From: Bacteroidota bacterium
Lineage (GTDB): Bacteria > Bacteroidota > Bacteroidia > Bacteroidales > Bacteroidaceae
Assembly (NCBI GenBank): GCA_023415545.1
Contig: JAEZKJ010000088.1
Location: forward strand, 1-25,393
Direction of reading: 5' to 3'
Length of the DNA stretch: 25,393 bases
The notes below the pieces were generated by a model, which had not been told where the DNA came from, did not search any database, and worked only from the letters and a program-made list of their open reading frames with translations. The position numbers and the translations under genes are program-made. Positions 1 through 7,961 of the stretch are shown in pieces (within the stretch, counting starts at the first letter, position 1; each line of letters begins with the position of its first letter).

Positions 1-408
1 AGGCCACTTACCCATGATTTGTTTATTTCACTAATCCGAAAGATGGATGTGGAGTTGAATAAGGTTTTGATATATTTAGTTAAAGATGGAGTGTTCTATT
101 CCTATTTATATTTCAATAAAGATGGTAGCGAGTATGTTCTTGACTCGCGCACATCCGATGCTATAGCATTAGCTATACGCTATAAAGCTCCAATATTTAC
201 CACTGCTCACATTATGGATAATGAATATCTTCATGAAGAGAGTAATGGTTCTTTTTCAATAACTATAAATATGGTGAGTATGGATATATTGAAAGAGGAA
301 CTTCAAAGAGCTATTAAGGATGAAAATTATGAACAAGCATCAAAACTACGTGATGAAATTATGCGTCGCCAAAAGAGTAGTAGTGATACTGAAAACAATA
401 TTATTTAA
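1..408 (+). CDS. Bifunctional nuclease family protein (DUF151) with C-terminal UVR motif, 5' partial
   Basis: The reading frame is open from the first base, so the window starts inside this gene; 135 residues are visible. The first residues (RPLTHDLF) and the stretch around residues 40-65 (YVLDSRTSDAIALAIRYKAPIF) are characteristic of the bifunctional nuclease (BFN/DUF151) fold, which in plants and bacteria has been linked to DNase/RNase activity. The last ~35 residues (LKEELQRAI..DENYEQASKLRDEI) match the UvrB/UvrC interaction motif, a helical hairpin. This BFN plus UVR arrangement is common in Bacteroidota. The nuclease activity is known for a few relatives only, so the role here is inferred. 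rsmE starts 3 bases after the stop, so the two are probably cotranscribed. A TTG at 19 should not be taken as the true start, because the conserved sequence continues upstream of it. Confidence 0.82.
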   Translation, partial: RPLTHDLFISLIRKMDVELNKVLIYLVKDGVFYSYLYFNKDGSEYVLDSRTSDAIALAIRYKAPIFTTAHIMDNEYLHEESNGSFSITINMVSMDILKEELQRAIKDENYEQASKLRDEIMRRQKSSSDTENNII

Positions 409-410
409 AG

Positions 411-1112
411 ATGAATCTATTTTATACACCAAATATAGAATCAAATTTTGAGCTGCCTTCAGAAGAGGCAGCTCATTGTGTTAAAGTATTAAGATTAGCC
501 GAGGGGGATAAAATAACCTTAACCGATGGGAAAGGTTACTTCTATAATGCATCAATATCATTTATTAGTAATAAAAAGTGTATTGTAAACATAGAGGGAA
601 AAGAGAAACAAGAGAAATTGTGGAGTGGGCATCTTCATCTTGCGATGGCTCCAACAAAAAATATGGATCGTGTGGAGTGGTTTGCCGAGAAAGCTACTGA
701 GATAGGATTTGACGAACTTACATTTTTGAATTGCAGATACTCTGAAAGAAAAGTAATAAAGAGTGAGAGGGTAGAGAAGATTTTAGTTTCAGCCATCAAA
801 CAGTCATTAAAGGCAACAAAGCCTATATTGAATGATATGATTGATTTTAATAAGTTCGTGAAGAAAGATTTCTCAGGAAAGAAGTTTATTGCTCATTGCA
901 ACGAAGGTGAGAAGCAAATTTTTAAAGATATTATAAAACCTGGCGAAGATGCCTTAGTGTTGATTGGACCTGAAGGTGATTTTAGTCAACAAGAGGTAGA
1001 TTTAGCTATTGAGAATGGATTTATTCCTATTTCTCTAGGAAAATCGAGACTGCGTACAGAGACTGCTGCTCTTGTAGCTTGTCATATAATGAATTTAACA
1101 AACCAAAAATAA
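411..1112 (+). CDS. rsmE: 16S rRNA (uracil-1498-N3)-methyltransferase RsmE
   Basis: RsmE methylates N3 of U1498 in 16S rRNA of the 30S subunit, using S-adenosylmethionine. The 233-residue length is normal for the family. The N-terminal PUA-like part carries AAHCVKVLRLAEGDKI (about residues 20-35). The SPOUT methyltransferase part carries LAMAPTKNMDRVEWFAEKATEIG (about 75-97), and the knot and cofactor region is LIGPEGDFSQQEVDLA followed by SLGKSRLRTETAALVA near the C terminus, both hallmark RsmE motifs. It begins 3 bases after the upstream nuclease stop and ends 4 bases before the lipoprotein gene, so it sits inside a compact operon. It is a housekeeping protein, and its neighbours give no extra hint about function. 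Confidence 0.96.
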   Translation: MNLFYTPNIESNFELPSEEAAHCVKVLRLAEGDKITLTDGKGYFYNASISFISNKKCIVNIEGKEKQEKLWSGHLHLAMAPTKNMDRVEWFAEKATEIGFDELTFLNCRYSERKVIKSERVEKILVSAIKQSLKATKPILNDMIDFNKFVKKDFSGKKFIAHCNEGEKQIFKDIIKPGEDALVLIGPEGDFSQQEVDLAIENGFIPISLGKSRLRTETAALVACHIMNLTNQK

Positions 1113-1116
1113 AAAG

Positions 1117-2631
1117 ATGAAAAGACTTATATCTAATACTATCTTCATTCTTATAGTTGTTCTACTGTCATCATGTTCTAAAAAAAGTGATTATAGGGAT
1201 GCTATACCACAAGATGCCAGTATTGTTATATCACTTAACATGGACAAAATTGTTCATAAAAGTGGAATTAATGATGAGAATGGAAAAGTTCTTGTCCAAC
1301 GTATATCCAATGCATTAAAATCGGGCTTGGGAGGTGACTCGTACAAGCAAATTGAAAAGATTTTAAAAGATCCTTCATCTTCAGGTATCTCTTTTACCGA
1401 TAATATATATCTGTTTTCTTGCTCATCTACCAACCTGTTAGGTTTTGTTGCAAAACTTGATGATGATGATGATTTCGAATCTCTTATTGAAATGTTAAAT
1501 CAAGAGGGTGTTGGCAGCGAAATACGTAAGGGCGATAGATGCCAATGGGCAAAAATAGGTACTCTCTTCTGTGCTTTTAATAATGGTACCTTGATGATTA
1601 TAACAAATGGTGCTGATGATTCAAGTGGAATTAAAGAGACTCTTATGAGTTACATGCGCCAAGAGAAGCAAAAAAGTTTCTGTAATACTCCATATTTTCA
1701 AAAACTTCAGGATGCTAAGGGTGAGATAAGTATGGTAATGAACTTTTCACTTTTACCAAGTAGCATTGTAAATCAACTGAAGTTAGGCATGCCTGCTGAT
1801 ATGCAGTTAGAGGATCTTAAATATTTCATGAATGTAGATTTCAATGTAGGAAATATTACATGTCAGGTTGAATCGCTTATTGAAGATAAAAAAATAATTG
1901 CTACTCTTGAGGATATCGACAAAGCTACTATGAATGTAGACAGTGATTTGTTGGCTTATTTCCCATCAACATCGGTCCTTTGGAATTGTGCTTCAATAAA
2001 AGGATGTGATTTTTATAACATATTAAGTAAGAATCCTGCTATCGAGAGAGTGTTGAATGATCCTATGCTTCCTATCGATATAAGTGATATTTTTTCAGCT
2101 ATTGAAGGAGATGTTGCAATAGGATATATGTCGCCATCTTTAGATGATATGTTGCTTTATGGAAAAGTAAAAAGTGATCAGTTTCTCTCCTCATTTGATG
2201 ATCTTATTCCGTTGGTGGCTATGATGGGAGGACAAATGATACTTAAAAAGATTGGACCTTCGGCATATTATTTTGGTACTATGGGTGCTAATCTATGGTT
2301 TGGAGTAAAAAATGGTATGCTTTACGTGACCAACAATGCTATTTTGGCAAGTATGGCTTGCCAAAAATATCCAAACTCATTACTGAACACAAAAGCTAAA
2401 GAGAGTATAAGCAATAGCAGGTTTGTGTCATTTATAAATGCAAAACAAATCGTTGATCAGATGACTATGATGAGTGATTATAATTTAAGAATGATAAAGC
2501 CGGTTTTAAACTATTGCGACTATGCTACAATAAACATTCCTAACTGGAAAGGCGCAAAAATGGAGATATTTATCACAGATAAAAAAGTAAATGCATTACA
2601 ACTACTAGTTAGTGAACTACAGAAACTATGA
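1117..2631 (+). CDS. DUF4836-like lipoprotein
   Basis: A 504-residue protein with a lysine-start, hydrophobic signal (residues 1-20) ending in LLSSC, a type II lipobox with Cys20 as the likely lipidated residue. Right after it comes YRDAIPQDASIVISLNMDKIVHKSG, which resembles the start of the Bacteroidota DUF4836 family as I remember it. The rest is a mixed alpha/beta chain with no enzyme motif that I recognise. Repeating 'ISMVMNFSLLPS', 'SVLWNCASIKG' and 'SRFVSFINAKQIV' segments suggest a duplicated domain that compares residual scores, but this is inference. The stop overlaps the start of the ABC ATPase gene by 4 bases (ATGA), so translation is probably coupled. That ties the lipoprotein to the transporter, perhaps as an accessory subunit or a substrate. 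The family function is unknown. Confidence 0.72.
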   Translation: MKRLISNTIFILIVVLLSSCSKKSDYRDAIPQDASIVISLNMDKIVHKSGINDENGKVLVQRISNALKSGLGGDSYKQIEKILKDPSSSGISFTDNIYLFSCSSTNLLGFVAKLDDDDDFESLIEMLNQEGVGSEIRKGDRCQWAKIGTLFCAFNNGTLMIITNGADDSSGIKETLMSYMRQEKQKSFCNTPYFQKLQDAKGEISMVMNFSLLPSSIVNQLKLGMPADMQLEDLKYFMNVDFNVGNITCQVESLIEDKKIIATLEDIDKATMNVDSDLLAYFPSTSVLWNCASIKGCDFYNILSKNPAIERVLNDPMLPIDISDIFSAIEGDVAIGYMSPSLDDMLLYGKVKSDQFLSSFDDLIPLVAMMGGQMILKKIGPSAYYFGTMGANLWFGVKNGMLYVTNNAILASMACQKYPNSLLNTKAKESISNSRFVSFINAKQIVDQMTMMSDYNLRMIKPVLNYCDYATINIPNWKGAKMEIFITDKKVNALQLLVSELQKL

Positions 2632-3272
2632 ATAGTATAGAATTAAAAAACACACTTCCACAAGTTTTTGCCGGAAGAGATAAAATCGAGTCGCAAGTAT
2701 GGCACAACTCTATTACTTTGAATAGAGGAGAGAAGTATCTTATTGAGGCTGCCTCGGGAACCGGTAAATCATCTTTTTGTAGTTATATTTATGGTTATAG
2801 AGATGACTATCAAGGATTGATATGTTTTGATGGAGTAAACATACGAAACTACTCGATAAAGCAGTGGACCGAGATACGAAAAAGATCATTAAGCATGCTC
2901 TTCCAAGAACTTAGACTTTTTCCAGAACTTACCGCAATGGAGAATGTACAGATCAAAAATTCACTAACACATCATAAATCAAAAAAAGAGATAGAGTCAC
3001 TTTTCGAACTCTTGGGTATAGCTGATAAGATGGATGCTAAAGTACAGAAAATGTCTTTTGGACAGCAGCAAAGAGTTGCATTCATAAGATCATTATGCCA
3101 ACCTTCCGACTTTATCTTCCTCGATGAACCAATAAGTCATCTTGATACAGAGAATGCAAAAATATTATCATCAATTCTTACCGAGGAGAGTGATAAAACG
3201 GGATGTGGGGTTATCGTTACATCCATAGGAAAACATCTTGAACTAAACTACAATAAAACATTTGCCTTATGA
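2628..3272 (+). CDS. ABC transporter ATP-binding protein, LolD/MacB-like, atypical switch region
   Basis: A 214-residue cytoplasmic nucleotide-binding domain. Walker A is AASGTGKSS (residues 41-49, with Ala in place of the first Gly), the Q-loop is LFQEL (Gln93), the ABC signature is MSFGQQQR (142-149, usually LSGGQ) and Walker B with the catalytic Glu is FIFLDEP (162-168), followed by the D-loop SHLD. The usual H-loop 'VTHD' reads VTSI (Ser199), with the nearest His at 203. The overall order and the short length place it near the LolD/FtsE/MacB group, which drives mechanotransmission rather than classical import. It overlaps the lipoprotein gene upstream and the permease gene downstream by 4 bases each, so the three are translationally coupled. 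I infer reduced or unusual ATP hydrolysis control. The substrate is unknown. Confidence 0.87.
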   Translation: MNSIELKNTLPQVFAGRDKIESQVWHNSITLNRGEKYLIEAASGTGKSSFCSYIYGYRDDYQGLICFDGVNIRNYSIKQWTEIRKRSLSMLFQELRLFPELTAMENVQIKNSLTHHKSKKEIESLFELLGIADKMDAKVQKMSFGQQQRVAFIRSLCQPSDFIFLDEPISHLDTENAKILSSILTEESDKTGCGVIVTSIGKHLELNYNKTFAL

Positions 3273-4474
3273 AATTAGTATGGAAATTATTACGTCATCA
3301 TATTAGTATGCCTCAACTGCTAGGTTTCTTCTTTGCTAACCTTTGCGGTATGATAATCGTACTATTGAGCGTACAGTTTTATAACGATATTGTTCCTGTA
3401 TTTAATCAAGGTGACAGTTTTATAAAAAAGGACTATTTTATAGTAAGCAAGAAGGTTACTACATTAGGCTCTTTAGTAGGTAAAACTAATAGTTTTTCGG
3501 AAGATGATATTGATGAAATCAAGGAACAGCCTTTTACTAAAACAATAGGTGTTTTTACGCCTTCACAATTTAAAATATCTGCCGGCATGGGTATGGCAAA
3601 CACGGGTATGAAGATGTCAACAGATATGTTTTTTGAATCTGTTCCTGATGAATTTGTTGATATAAAACTCGATAAATGGCATTTCGATGAGAACCAAAAT
3701 AGCGTACCCATTATAATACCTCGAAACTATCTGAACCTTTATAATTTCGGATTCGCTCAAAGTAGAAACCTACCACAAATATCCGAAGGCGTTATGGGCA
3801 TGATAAATCTTGATATAAAGATCCTTACTCAAGATTTTCAAACTGTAACTATGAAAGGTAACATTGTAGGTTTTTCGAATAGATTAAACACTATACTTGT
3901 TCCCGAGTCATTTATGAAATGGGCTAATACAAAGTTTGCCCAAGATAAAAAAGCTGTACCATCGAGGGTAATTGTCGAGGTTAATAATCCTACAGATGAT
4001 AGGATTGCTAAGTTCTTTAAAGATAAAGGTTACGAAACGGAGAATGACAAACTGGATGCAGGAAAGACTACATGGTTTTTAAAGATTATATCGGGTATTG
4101 TACTCTCAGTAGGTCTTATTATAAGTATTCTTTCATTCTATATACTTATGTTGAGTATATATTTACTTCTTCAAAAAAATACATCTAAGTTGGAAAATCT
4201 TCTGTTGATAGGTTATAGTCCTTCCAAAATAGCTTTACCATATCAGATACTTACTTTTAGTTTGAATATCCTTGTGCTTATTGTAAGTATAGTGATAGTA
4301 TCAATTATACGAGGTAAGTATATGGAGTTTATCACAAACATATTCCCTGACATCCCTGAGGGAGGAATGATATATGCTATTATTGTTGGTTTGATTTTAT
4401 TTGTTATTGTATCTTTATTTAATATATTTGCCATAAAGAATAAGATAATGGTTATTTGGAAGAACAAACAGTGA
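3269..4474 (+). CDS. FtsX/LolC-like ABC transporter permease
   Basis: A 401-residue inner-membrane protein with the four-helix topology of FtsX/MacB/LolC permeases. There is one helix near residues 14-38, a large periplasmic domain (about 40-265), and three C-terminal helices at about 270-298, 320-345 and 365-390. The C-terminal block contains LLQKNTSKLENLLLIGYSPSKIALPYQ, the cytoplasmic coupling loop that in this superfamily contacts the ATPase. Its start codon overlaps the stop of the ATPase gene (ATGA), so they almost certainly form one transporter. Members of this group act on lipoproteins, peptides or cell-wall hydrolases rather than moving small solutes. The preceding lipoprotein gene suggests an envelope role here, but no substrate can be read from the sequence. 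Confidence 0.85.
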   Translation: MKLVWKLLRHHISMPQLLGFFFANLCGMIIVLLSVQFYNDIVPVFNQGDSFIKKDYFIVSKKVTTLGSLVGKTNSFSEDDIDEIKEQPFTKTIGVFTPSQFKISAGMGMANTGMKMSTDMFFESVPDEFVDIKLDKWHFDENQNSVPIIIPRNYLNLYNFGFAQSRNLPQISEGVMGMINLDIKILTQDFQTVTMKGNIVGFSNRLNTILVPESFMKWANTKFAQDKKAVPSRVIVEVNNPTDDRIAKFFKDKGYETENDKLDAGKTTWFLKIISGIVLSVGLIISILSFYILMLSIYLLLQKNTSKLENLLLIGYSPSKIALPYQILTFSLNILVLIVSIVIVSIIRGKYMEFITNIFPDIPEGGMIYAIIVGLILFVIVSLFNIFAIKNKIMVIWKNKQ

Positions 4475-4498
4475 TTTTTACCTATAATATAGAGGGGT

Positions 4499-4906
4499 AT
4501 GGCATTATCAAAAAAAGAGATTTATAGAAGAAATAATGAAGAGTTTCTTTTAGGACTTAAGAAGAATGAAAAGATATTTGAACTAGACGGCGGCATACTA
4601 TATGAAATTGTTAAGAGCAGCGGCAAAAATGTTACTCCAAATTTAGATAGTATAGTAACAGTAAACTACACAGGGAAACTAATAGATGGTAAGGTTTTTG
4701 ATAGTACAGCTAATAGAAATTGTCCCGAAGCCTTCCGACTTCGTGAGGTTATCGATGGTTGGCAAATAGCCTTAAAGAATATGAGATTAGGCGATAGATG
4801 GATAATCTATATACCATACGACAAGGGGTATGGAGCAAAAACAAATGGCGATATACCTGGATACTCAACTTTAATTTTTGATGTTGAATTACTAGGTGTG
4901 ATGTAA
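4499..4906 (+). CDS. FKBP-type peptidyl-prolyl cis-trans isomerase
   Basis: A 135-residue, single-domain FKBP without a signal peptide, so it is probably cytosolic. A short charged N-terminal helix (residues 1-35) precedes the domain. The core shows VTVNYTGKLIDGKVFDST (Tyr, Phe and Asp of the active site), VIDGWQIALKNMRLGDRW (the Trp on the pocket floor) and GYGAKTNGDIPGYSTLIFDVELL (the pocket Tyr and Phe), all in the expected order. It catalyses isomerisation of Xaa-Pro bonds and may act as a folding helper. It starts 24 bases after the permease stop, with a GAGGGG stretch just before the ATG, and is likely the last gene of the operon. Confidence 0.9.
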   Translation: MALSKKEIYRRNNEEFLLGLKKNEKIFELDGGILYEIVKSSGKNVTPNLDSIVTVNYTGKLIDGKVFDSTANRNCPEAFRLREVIDGWQIALKNMRLGDRWIIYIPYDKGYGAKTNGDIPGYSTLIFDVELLGVM

Positions 4907-4998
4907 TAATATATTATATTTAGATATATAATTCGATCATTAAAAAAAGTTGGATGACTCTTTTAGGGAAATAATGATTTAGTTTTCGATATTTTATT

Positions 4999-5082
4999 CG
5001 TTTATCATCGTGATATATCTGTTTCACGGTGTGAATTATCCGTTTCACAGTGTGAAATGAGTATTTCACATCGTGATTTATT
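4999..5082. repeat. Four tandem 21-bp units, each with an imperfect dyad
   Basis: Units lie at 4999-5019, 5020-5040, 5041-5061 and 5062-5082, with no bases between them. Each has the layout NNTTTCAC-N3-GTGA-N-rich tail. The best copies are TTCACGGTGTGAA (unit 2) and TTTCACAGTGTGAAA (unit 3, a 7-bp arm around one base). Units 1 and 4 keep only GTGA or TCAC...GTGA. The 4978-4998 segment may be a decayed fifth unit. The spacing of two helical turns puts all dyads on one face of the DNA, as expected for a protein-binding array, although hairpins in RNA are also possible. Confidence 0.75.
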
Positions 5083-5110
5083 TTTGTCTTTGAAAAGTGC
5101 AAGAATAGTT

Positions 5111-5231
5111 TGTATGTAAACGATTTTGGTTGACTGTTGTTAGTCTTATTTGTAGTATAGGTTGACTGAGTTAAACCTTATTTTTAATAATTGTTGACTA
5201 TGTATGTTAACGATTTTAGTTGACTGTTATT
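5111..5231. repeat. GTTGACT-centred direct repeats
   Basis: The 31-base segments at 5111-5141 and 5201-5231 agree at 28 positions, both reading TGTATGTNAACGATTTTNG before TTGACTGTT. Two shorter copies of GTTGACT lie between them. The four cores start at 5129, 5161, 5193 and 5219, so three of them are spaced by exactly 32 bases. This looks like a decayed tandem repeat of about 32 bp. No function is evident. Confidence 0.65.
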
Positions 5232-5348
5232 TGATGTGTACTGGAAAGAGTTTACAGTTTGTTTCTTTAATCCTAACCAATTTTACTTGAAAAAAGTTCC
5301 AATCCTATAATAGTTTACTTCATTTATATTTTTTTTTAACTTTATGGC

Positions 5349-6200
5349 ATGGAAAAAAAGTTTATTAAATCAATACTGATATGCGCAATGGGAATGATAT
5401 TCCCAATGAACGCTCAAACACAAGACTACCAGTTGGTATGGTGCGATGAATTTAATACAGATGGAAGATTGGATGATGCTTCATGGAACTATGAAAAAGG
5501 GTTTACTCGTAATCATGAGTTGCAATGGTATCAATCTGATAATGCTTATTGCTATGGAGGACATTTGATAATTGAGGCTCGAAAAGAGAAACGTCCTAAT
5601 CCGATGTATCAAGAAGGAAGTAATGATTGGAGACGTTCTCGTGAATTCATAGAATGTACTTCTTCTTCTGTAACTACTGCTGGAAAACATGAGTTCCTTT
5701 ATGGTCGTTTTGAAGTACGTGCCCGAATACCTGTTGCTAAGGGAGCTTGGCCTGCTATATGGACATTGGGGAATGATTTGCCTTGGCCTTCATGTGGAGA
5801 AATAGATATTATGGAATTCTATCGTATTAAGGGAGTTCCGCATATCTTGGCTAATGCTGCTTGGGGGACAGAACGTCCGTTTACAGCTAAATGGGATACA
5901 CAAACTGTACCATTTAGCCATTTTTTGGAACAAAATATGGATTGGGCATCCGAGTTTCATGTATGGCGCATGGATTGGGATGAAGAAGCAATCCGTCTTT
6001 ATTTAGACGATGAACTCTTGAATGAAACATTTTTGAATGAAACAATTAATGGTAGTTCCGATCATCGTAATCCTTTCAAACAGCCACATTATATTTTGTT
6101 GAACTTAGCGGTTGGTGGTGATAATGGTGGTCCTGATGCAGCTGATGCTTATCCGATGCGTTATGAAATAGATTATGTGCGTATCTATCAAAAGAAATAA
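5349..6200 (+). CDS. Secreted GH16 family beta-glucanase (laminarinase-like)
   Basis: A 283-residue protein with a signal peptide (basic start, hydrophobic 6-20, cleavage likely after NAQ near residue 23), followed directly by a single GH16 beta-jellyroll domain. The active-site strand is GEIDIMEF: Glu151 is the expected nucleophile, Asp153 the helper and Glu156 the acid/base. The extra residue between Asp and the second Glu is the beta-bulge form found in beta-1,3-glucanases and related enzymes, not the ExDxE form of lichenases. Other GH16 features are LVWCDEFN (29-36), GRFEVRARIP (119-128), WPAIWTLG and the C-terminal YEIDYVRIYQ. It probably cleaves laminarin-like beta-1,3-glucan, but substrate cannot be fixed from sequence. 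No SusC/SusD pair accompanies it, it stands alone, and 15 of its 17 Arg codons are CGN, whereas the preceding FKBP gene mostly uses AGA. Transfer is possible but unproven. Confidence 0.92.
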   Translation: MEKKFIKSILICAMGMIFPMNAQTQDYQLVWCDEFNTDGRLDDASWNYEKGFTRNHELQWYQSDNAYCYGGHLIIEARKEKRPNPMYQEGSNDWRRSREFIECTSSSVTTAGKHEFLYGRFEVRARIPVAKGAWPAIWTLGNDLPWPSCGEIDIMEFYRIKGVPHILANAAWGTERPFTAKWDTQTVPFSHFLEQNMDWASEFHVWRMDWDEEAIRLYLDDELLNETFLNETINGSSDHRNPFKQPHYILLNLAVGGDNGGPDAADAYPMRYEIDYVRIYQKK

Positions 6201-6271
6201 ATACTTGAACTATAATAAAATCAATAAATCCCCTTTTCTGAATTTTATATATAAGTTCATATTAAAAAATT

Positions 6272-6304
6272 AATAGCCCCAACCCTTATCGGGATGAGGC
6301 TATT
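6272..6304. terminator. Bidirectional terminator between GH16 gene and guaA
   Basis: AATAGCC (6272-6278) pairs with GGCTATT (6298-6304), and inside this CCC/GGG and CA/TG pairs extend the stem with two mismatches around a TTATC loop. A-rich sequence precedes it (ATTAAAAAATT) and T/A-rich sequence follows, so it can serve both convergent genes. Confidence 0.7.
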
Positions 6305-6329
6305 TAAATATTATTATAAATGTGAATTT

Positions 6330-7853
6330 TTATTCCCACTCAATAGTTGCAGGTGGTTTTGAAGAGATGTCATAACAAACTCTATTAACACCTTTAACTT
6401 TATTGATTATATCGTTAGATACTTTAGCCATAAATTCATATGGAAGGTGAGCCCAGTCGGCAGTCATTGCATCAGTACTTGTTACGGCACGAAGTGCAAC
6501 TGCACGTTCATAAGTTCTTTCATCACCCATAACACCTACACTCTGTACAGGAAGAAGGATAACACCTGCTTGCCATACCTTGTCGTATAGATTCCAGTCA
6601 CGAAGACCTTGGATAAAGATATCATCGGCTTCCTGAAGAACATGTACTTTTTCAGGAGTGATATCTCCTAAAATTCTTACAGCAAGACCTGGTCCAGGGA
6701 AAGGATGACGAGTGATAAGATGCTCAGGCATTCCAAGTTCTCTACCTACGCGACGAACTTCATCTTTGAAAAGAAGACGAAGAGGTTCACAAAGTTTAAG
6801 ATTCATCTTTTCAGGAAGACCACCTACATTGTGATGGCTCTTGATAACTGTACCTGTTATGCTTAATGACTCGATGCAGTCAGGATAAATAGTTCCTTGT
6901 GCAAGCCATTTTACATCTTTTATTTTATGAGCTTCAGCATCGAATACATCAATGAATCCTTTACCAATAATCTTTCTCTTCTGTTCAGGTTCTGTTACAC
7001 CGGCAAGTTCTGAGAAGAACTTTTCGCTAGCGTCAACACCTATAACATTAAGGCCTAAACATTGGTAGTCATTCATTACATTCTTAAACTCGTTTTTGCG
7101 CAACATTCCATGATCAACAAAGATACAAGTAAGGTTTTTACCAATAGCTTTGTTAAGAAGTACAGCTGCTACCGATGAGTCAACGCCACCACTAAGACCA
7201 AGAACAACTTTGTCATCGCCAAGTGTCTCTTTAAGCTCTTTAACAGTAGTTTCAATGAATGAAGCTGCACTCCAATCTTGCTTGCTTCCGCAAATATCTA
7301 CAACAAAGTTCTTAAGTATCTGTGTACCATCTTCACTATGGAATACTTCGGGATGGAACTGAACTCCCCAAAGTTTTTCATTCTTTGCCTGATAAGCAGC
7401 TATAGCTACTTTATCGGTTGAAGCAATGATTTCAAAATTATCAGGGATAGCAGTGATTGTATCACCATGTGACATCCATACTTGTGAGCCCTCACGAACA
7501 AATTTGAACAGTGGATTTGTATGATCGAATGAAGATAGATGTGCTCTACCATATTCACGAGTACCTGCCGGTTCAACTTTTCCGCCGTTTACATATGACA
7601 TAAACTGTGCGCCATAGCAAATTCCTAATATAGGATACTTACCGCGGATATTTGTTAGATCAACTTTAAAAGCTTTCTCATCGTAAACAGAGAAAGGACT
7701 TCCTGAGAGGATAACACCTATTACAGATGGATCATCATGTGGAAATTTATTATACGGTACAATCTCGCAATATGTATCAAGTTCACGAACGCGACGTCCA
7801 ATAAGCTGAGTTGTTTGCGAGCCGAAATCAAGAATAATAACTTTTTGATGCAT
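6330..7853 (-). CDS. guaA: GMP synthase (glutamine-hydrolysing)
   Basis: GuaA makes GMP from XMP, ATP and glutamine, the last step of guanine nucleotide synthesis. The 507-residue chain has the normal three parts. The class I glutamine amidotransferase domain (1-~190) has nucleophile Cys79 in LGICYGAQ and the His167/Glu169 pair in VQFHPE. The ATP-pyrophosphatase domain has the PP-loop SGGVDSS (221-227). The C-terminal dimerisation domain ends KPPATIEWE, the standard end of the family. It lies downstream of mscL on the same strand with a 108-base gap that holds its own TATCTTTG box, so it is probably transcribed separately. Confidence 0.98.
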   Translation of the reverse strand: MHQKVIILDFGSQTTQLIGRRVRELDTYCEIVPYNKFPHDDPSVIGVILSGSPFSVYDEKAFKVDLTNIRGKYPILGICYGAQFMSYVNGGKVEPAGTREYGRAHLSSFDHTNPLFKFVREGSQVWMSHGDTITAIPDNFEIIASTDKVAIAAYQAKNEKLWGVQFHPEVFHSEDGTQILKNFVVDICGSKQDWSAASFIETTVKELKETLGDDKVVLGLSGGVDSSVAAVLLNKAIGKNLTCIFVDHGMLRKNEFKNVMNDYQCLGLNVIGVDASEKFFSELAGVTEPEQKRKIIGKGFIDVFDAEAHKIKDVKWLAQGTIYPDCIESLSITGTVIKSHHNVGGLPEKMNLKLCEPLRLLFKDEVRRVGRELGMPEHLITRHPFPGPGLAVRILGDITPEKVHVLQEADDIFIQGLRDWNLYDKVWQAGVILLPVQSVGVMGDERTYERAVALRAVTSTDAMTADWAHLPYEFMAKVSNDIINKVKGVNRVCYDISSKPPATIEWE

Positions 7854-7887
7854 AGTTATTGATAATAATATATATTTCTTTGTGGGA

Positions 7888-7895
7888 CAAAGATA
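7888..7895 (-). promoter_or_regulatory. Predicted -7 box for guaA
   Basis: The minus strand reads TATCTTTG, an exact match to the Bacteroides -7 consensus TAnnTTTG, about 35 bases before the guaA ATG. No TTTG is seen at the usual -33 distance, so this is a moderate call. Confidence 0.55.
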
Positions 7896-7961
7896 CTCAG
7901 AAAAATTAAATCCATGATAATCTTTTACATAAGAAAATGGAATAAATGAGTTCTTTTATGA

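Larger units (their letters stand above)
4907..5348. other. 442-bp gene-free region rich in repeats
   Basis: This is the longest stretch without a gene. It is very AT-rich and holds two unrelated repeat families: a 21-bp dyad array at 4999-5082 and GTTGACT-centred repeats at 5111-5231. No convincing terminator follows the FKBP gene; the AT-only pairing at 4906-4935 is weak. No exact TAnnTTTG box precedes the GH16 gene; the closest is TATATTTT at 5325-5332. A minus-strand frame of 60 codons crosses the array, but it is best explained by the repeat period being a multiple of three. Confidence 0.7.

Noticed and set aside
3433..3711. Minus-strand frame inside the ABC permease gene
   Set aside because: Antisense to a conserved coding region, without signals of its own.
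4920..5102. A 60-codon minus-strand frame across the gap, with repeating 'HTVKRI' units
   Set aside because: The 21-bp repeat is a multiple of three, so it produces a periodic peptide in any open frame. There is no start context, promoter or family similarity.
5111..5231. Possible CRISPR-like repeat
   Set aside because: Only two full copies with unequal, non-unique spacing, no cas genes and no leader; better described as decayed direct repeats.
5481..5690. Minus-strand frame inside the GH16 gene
   Set aside because: Antisense shadow of the GH16 domain; no promoter or domain.
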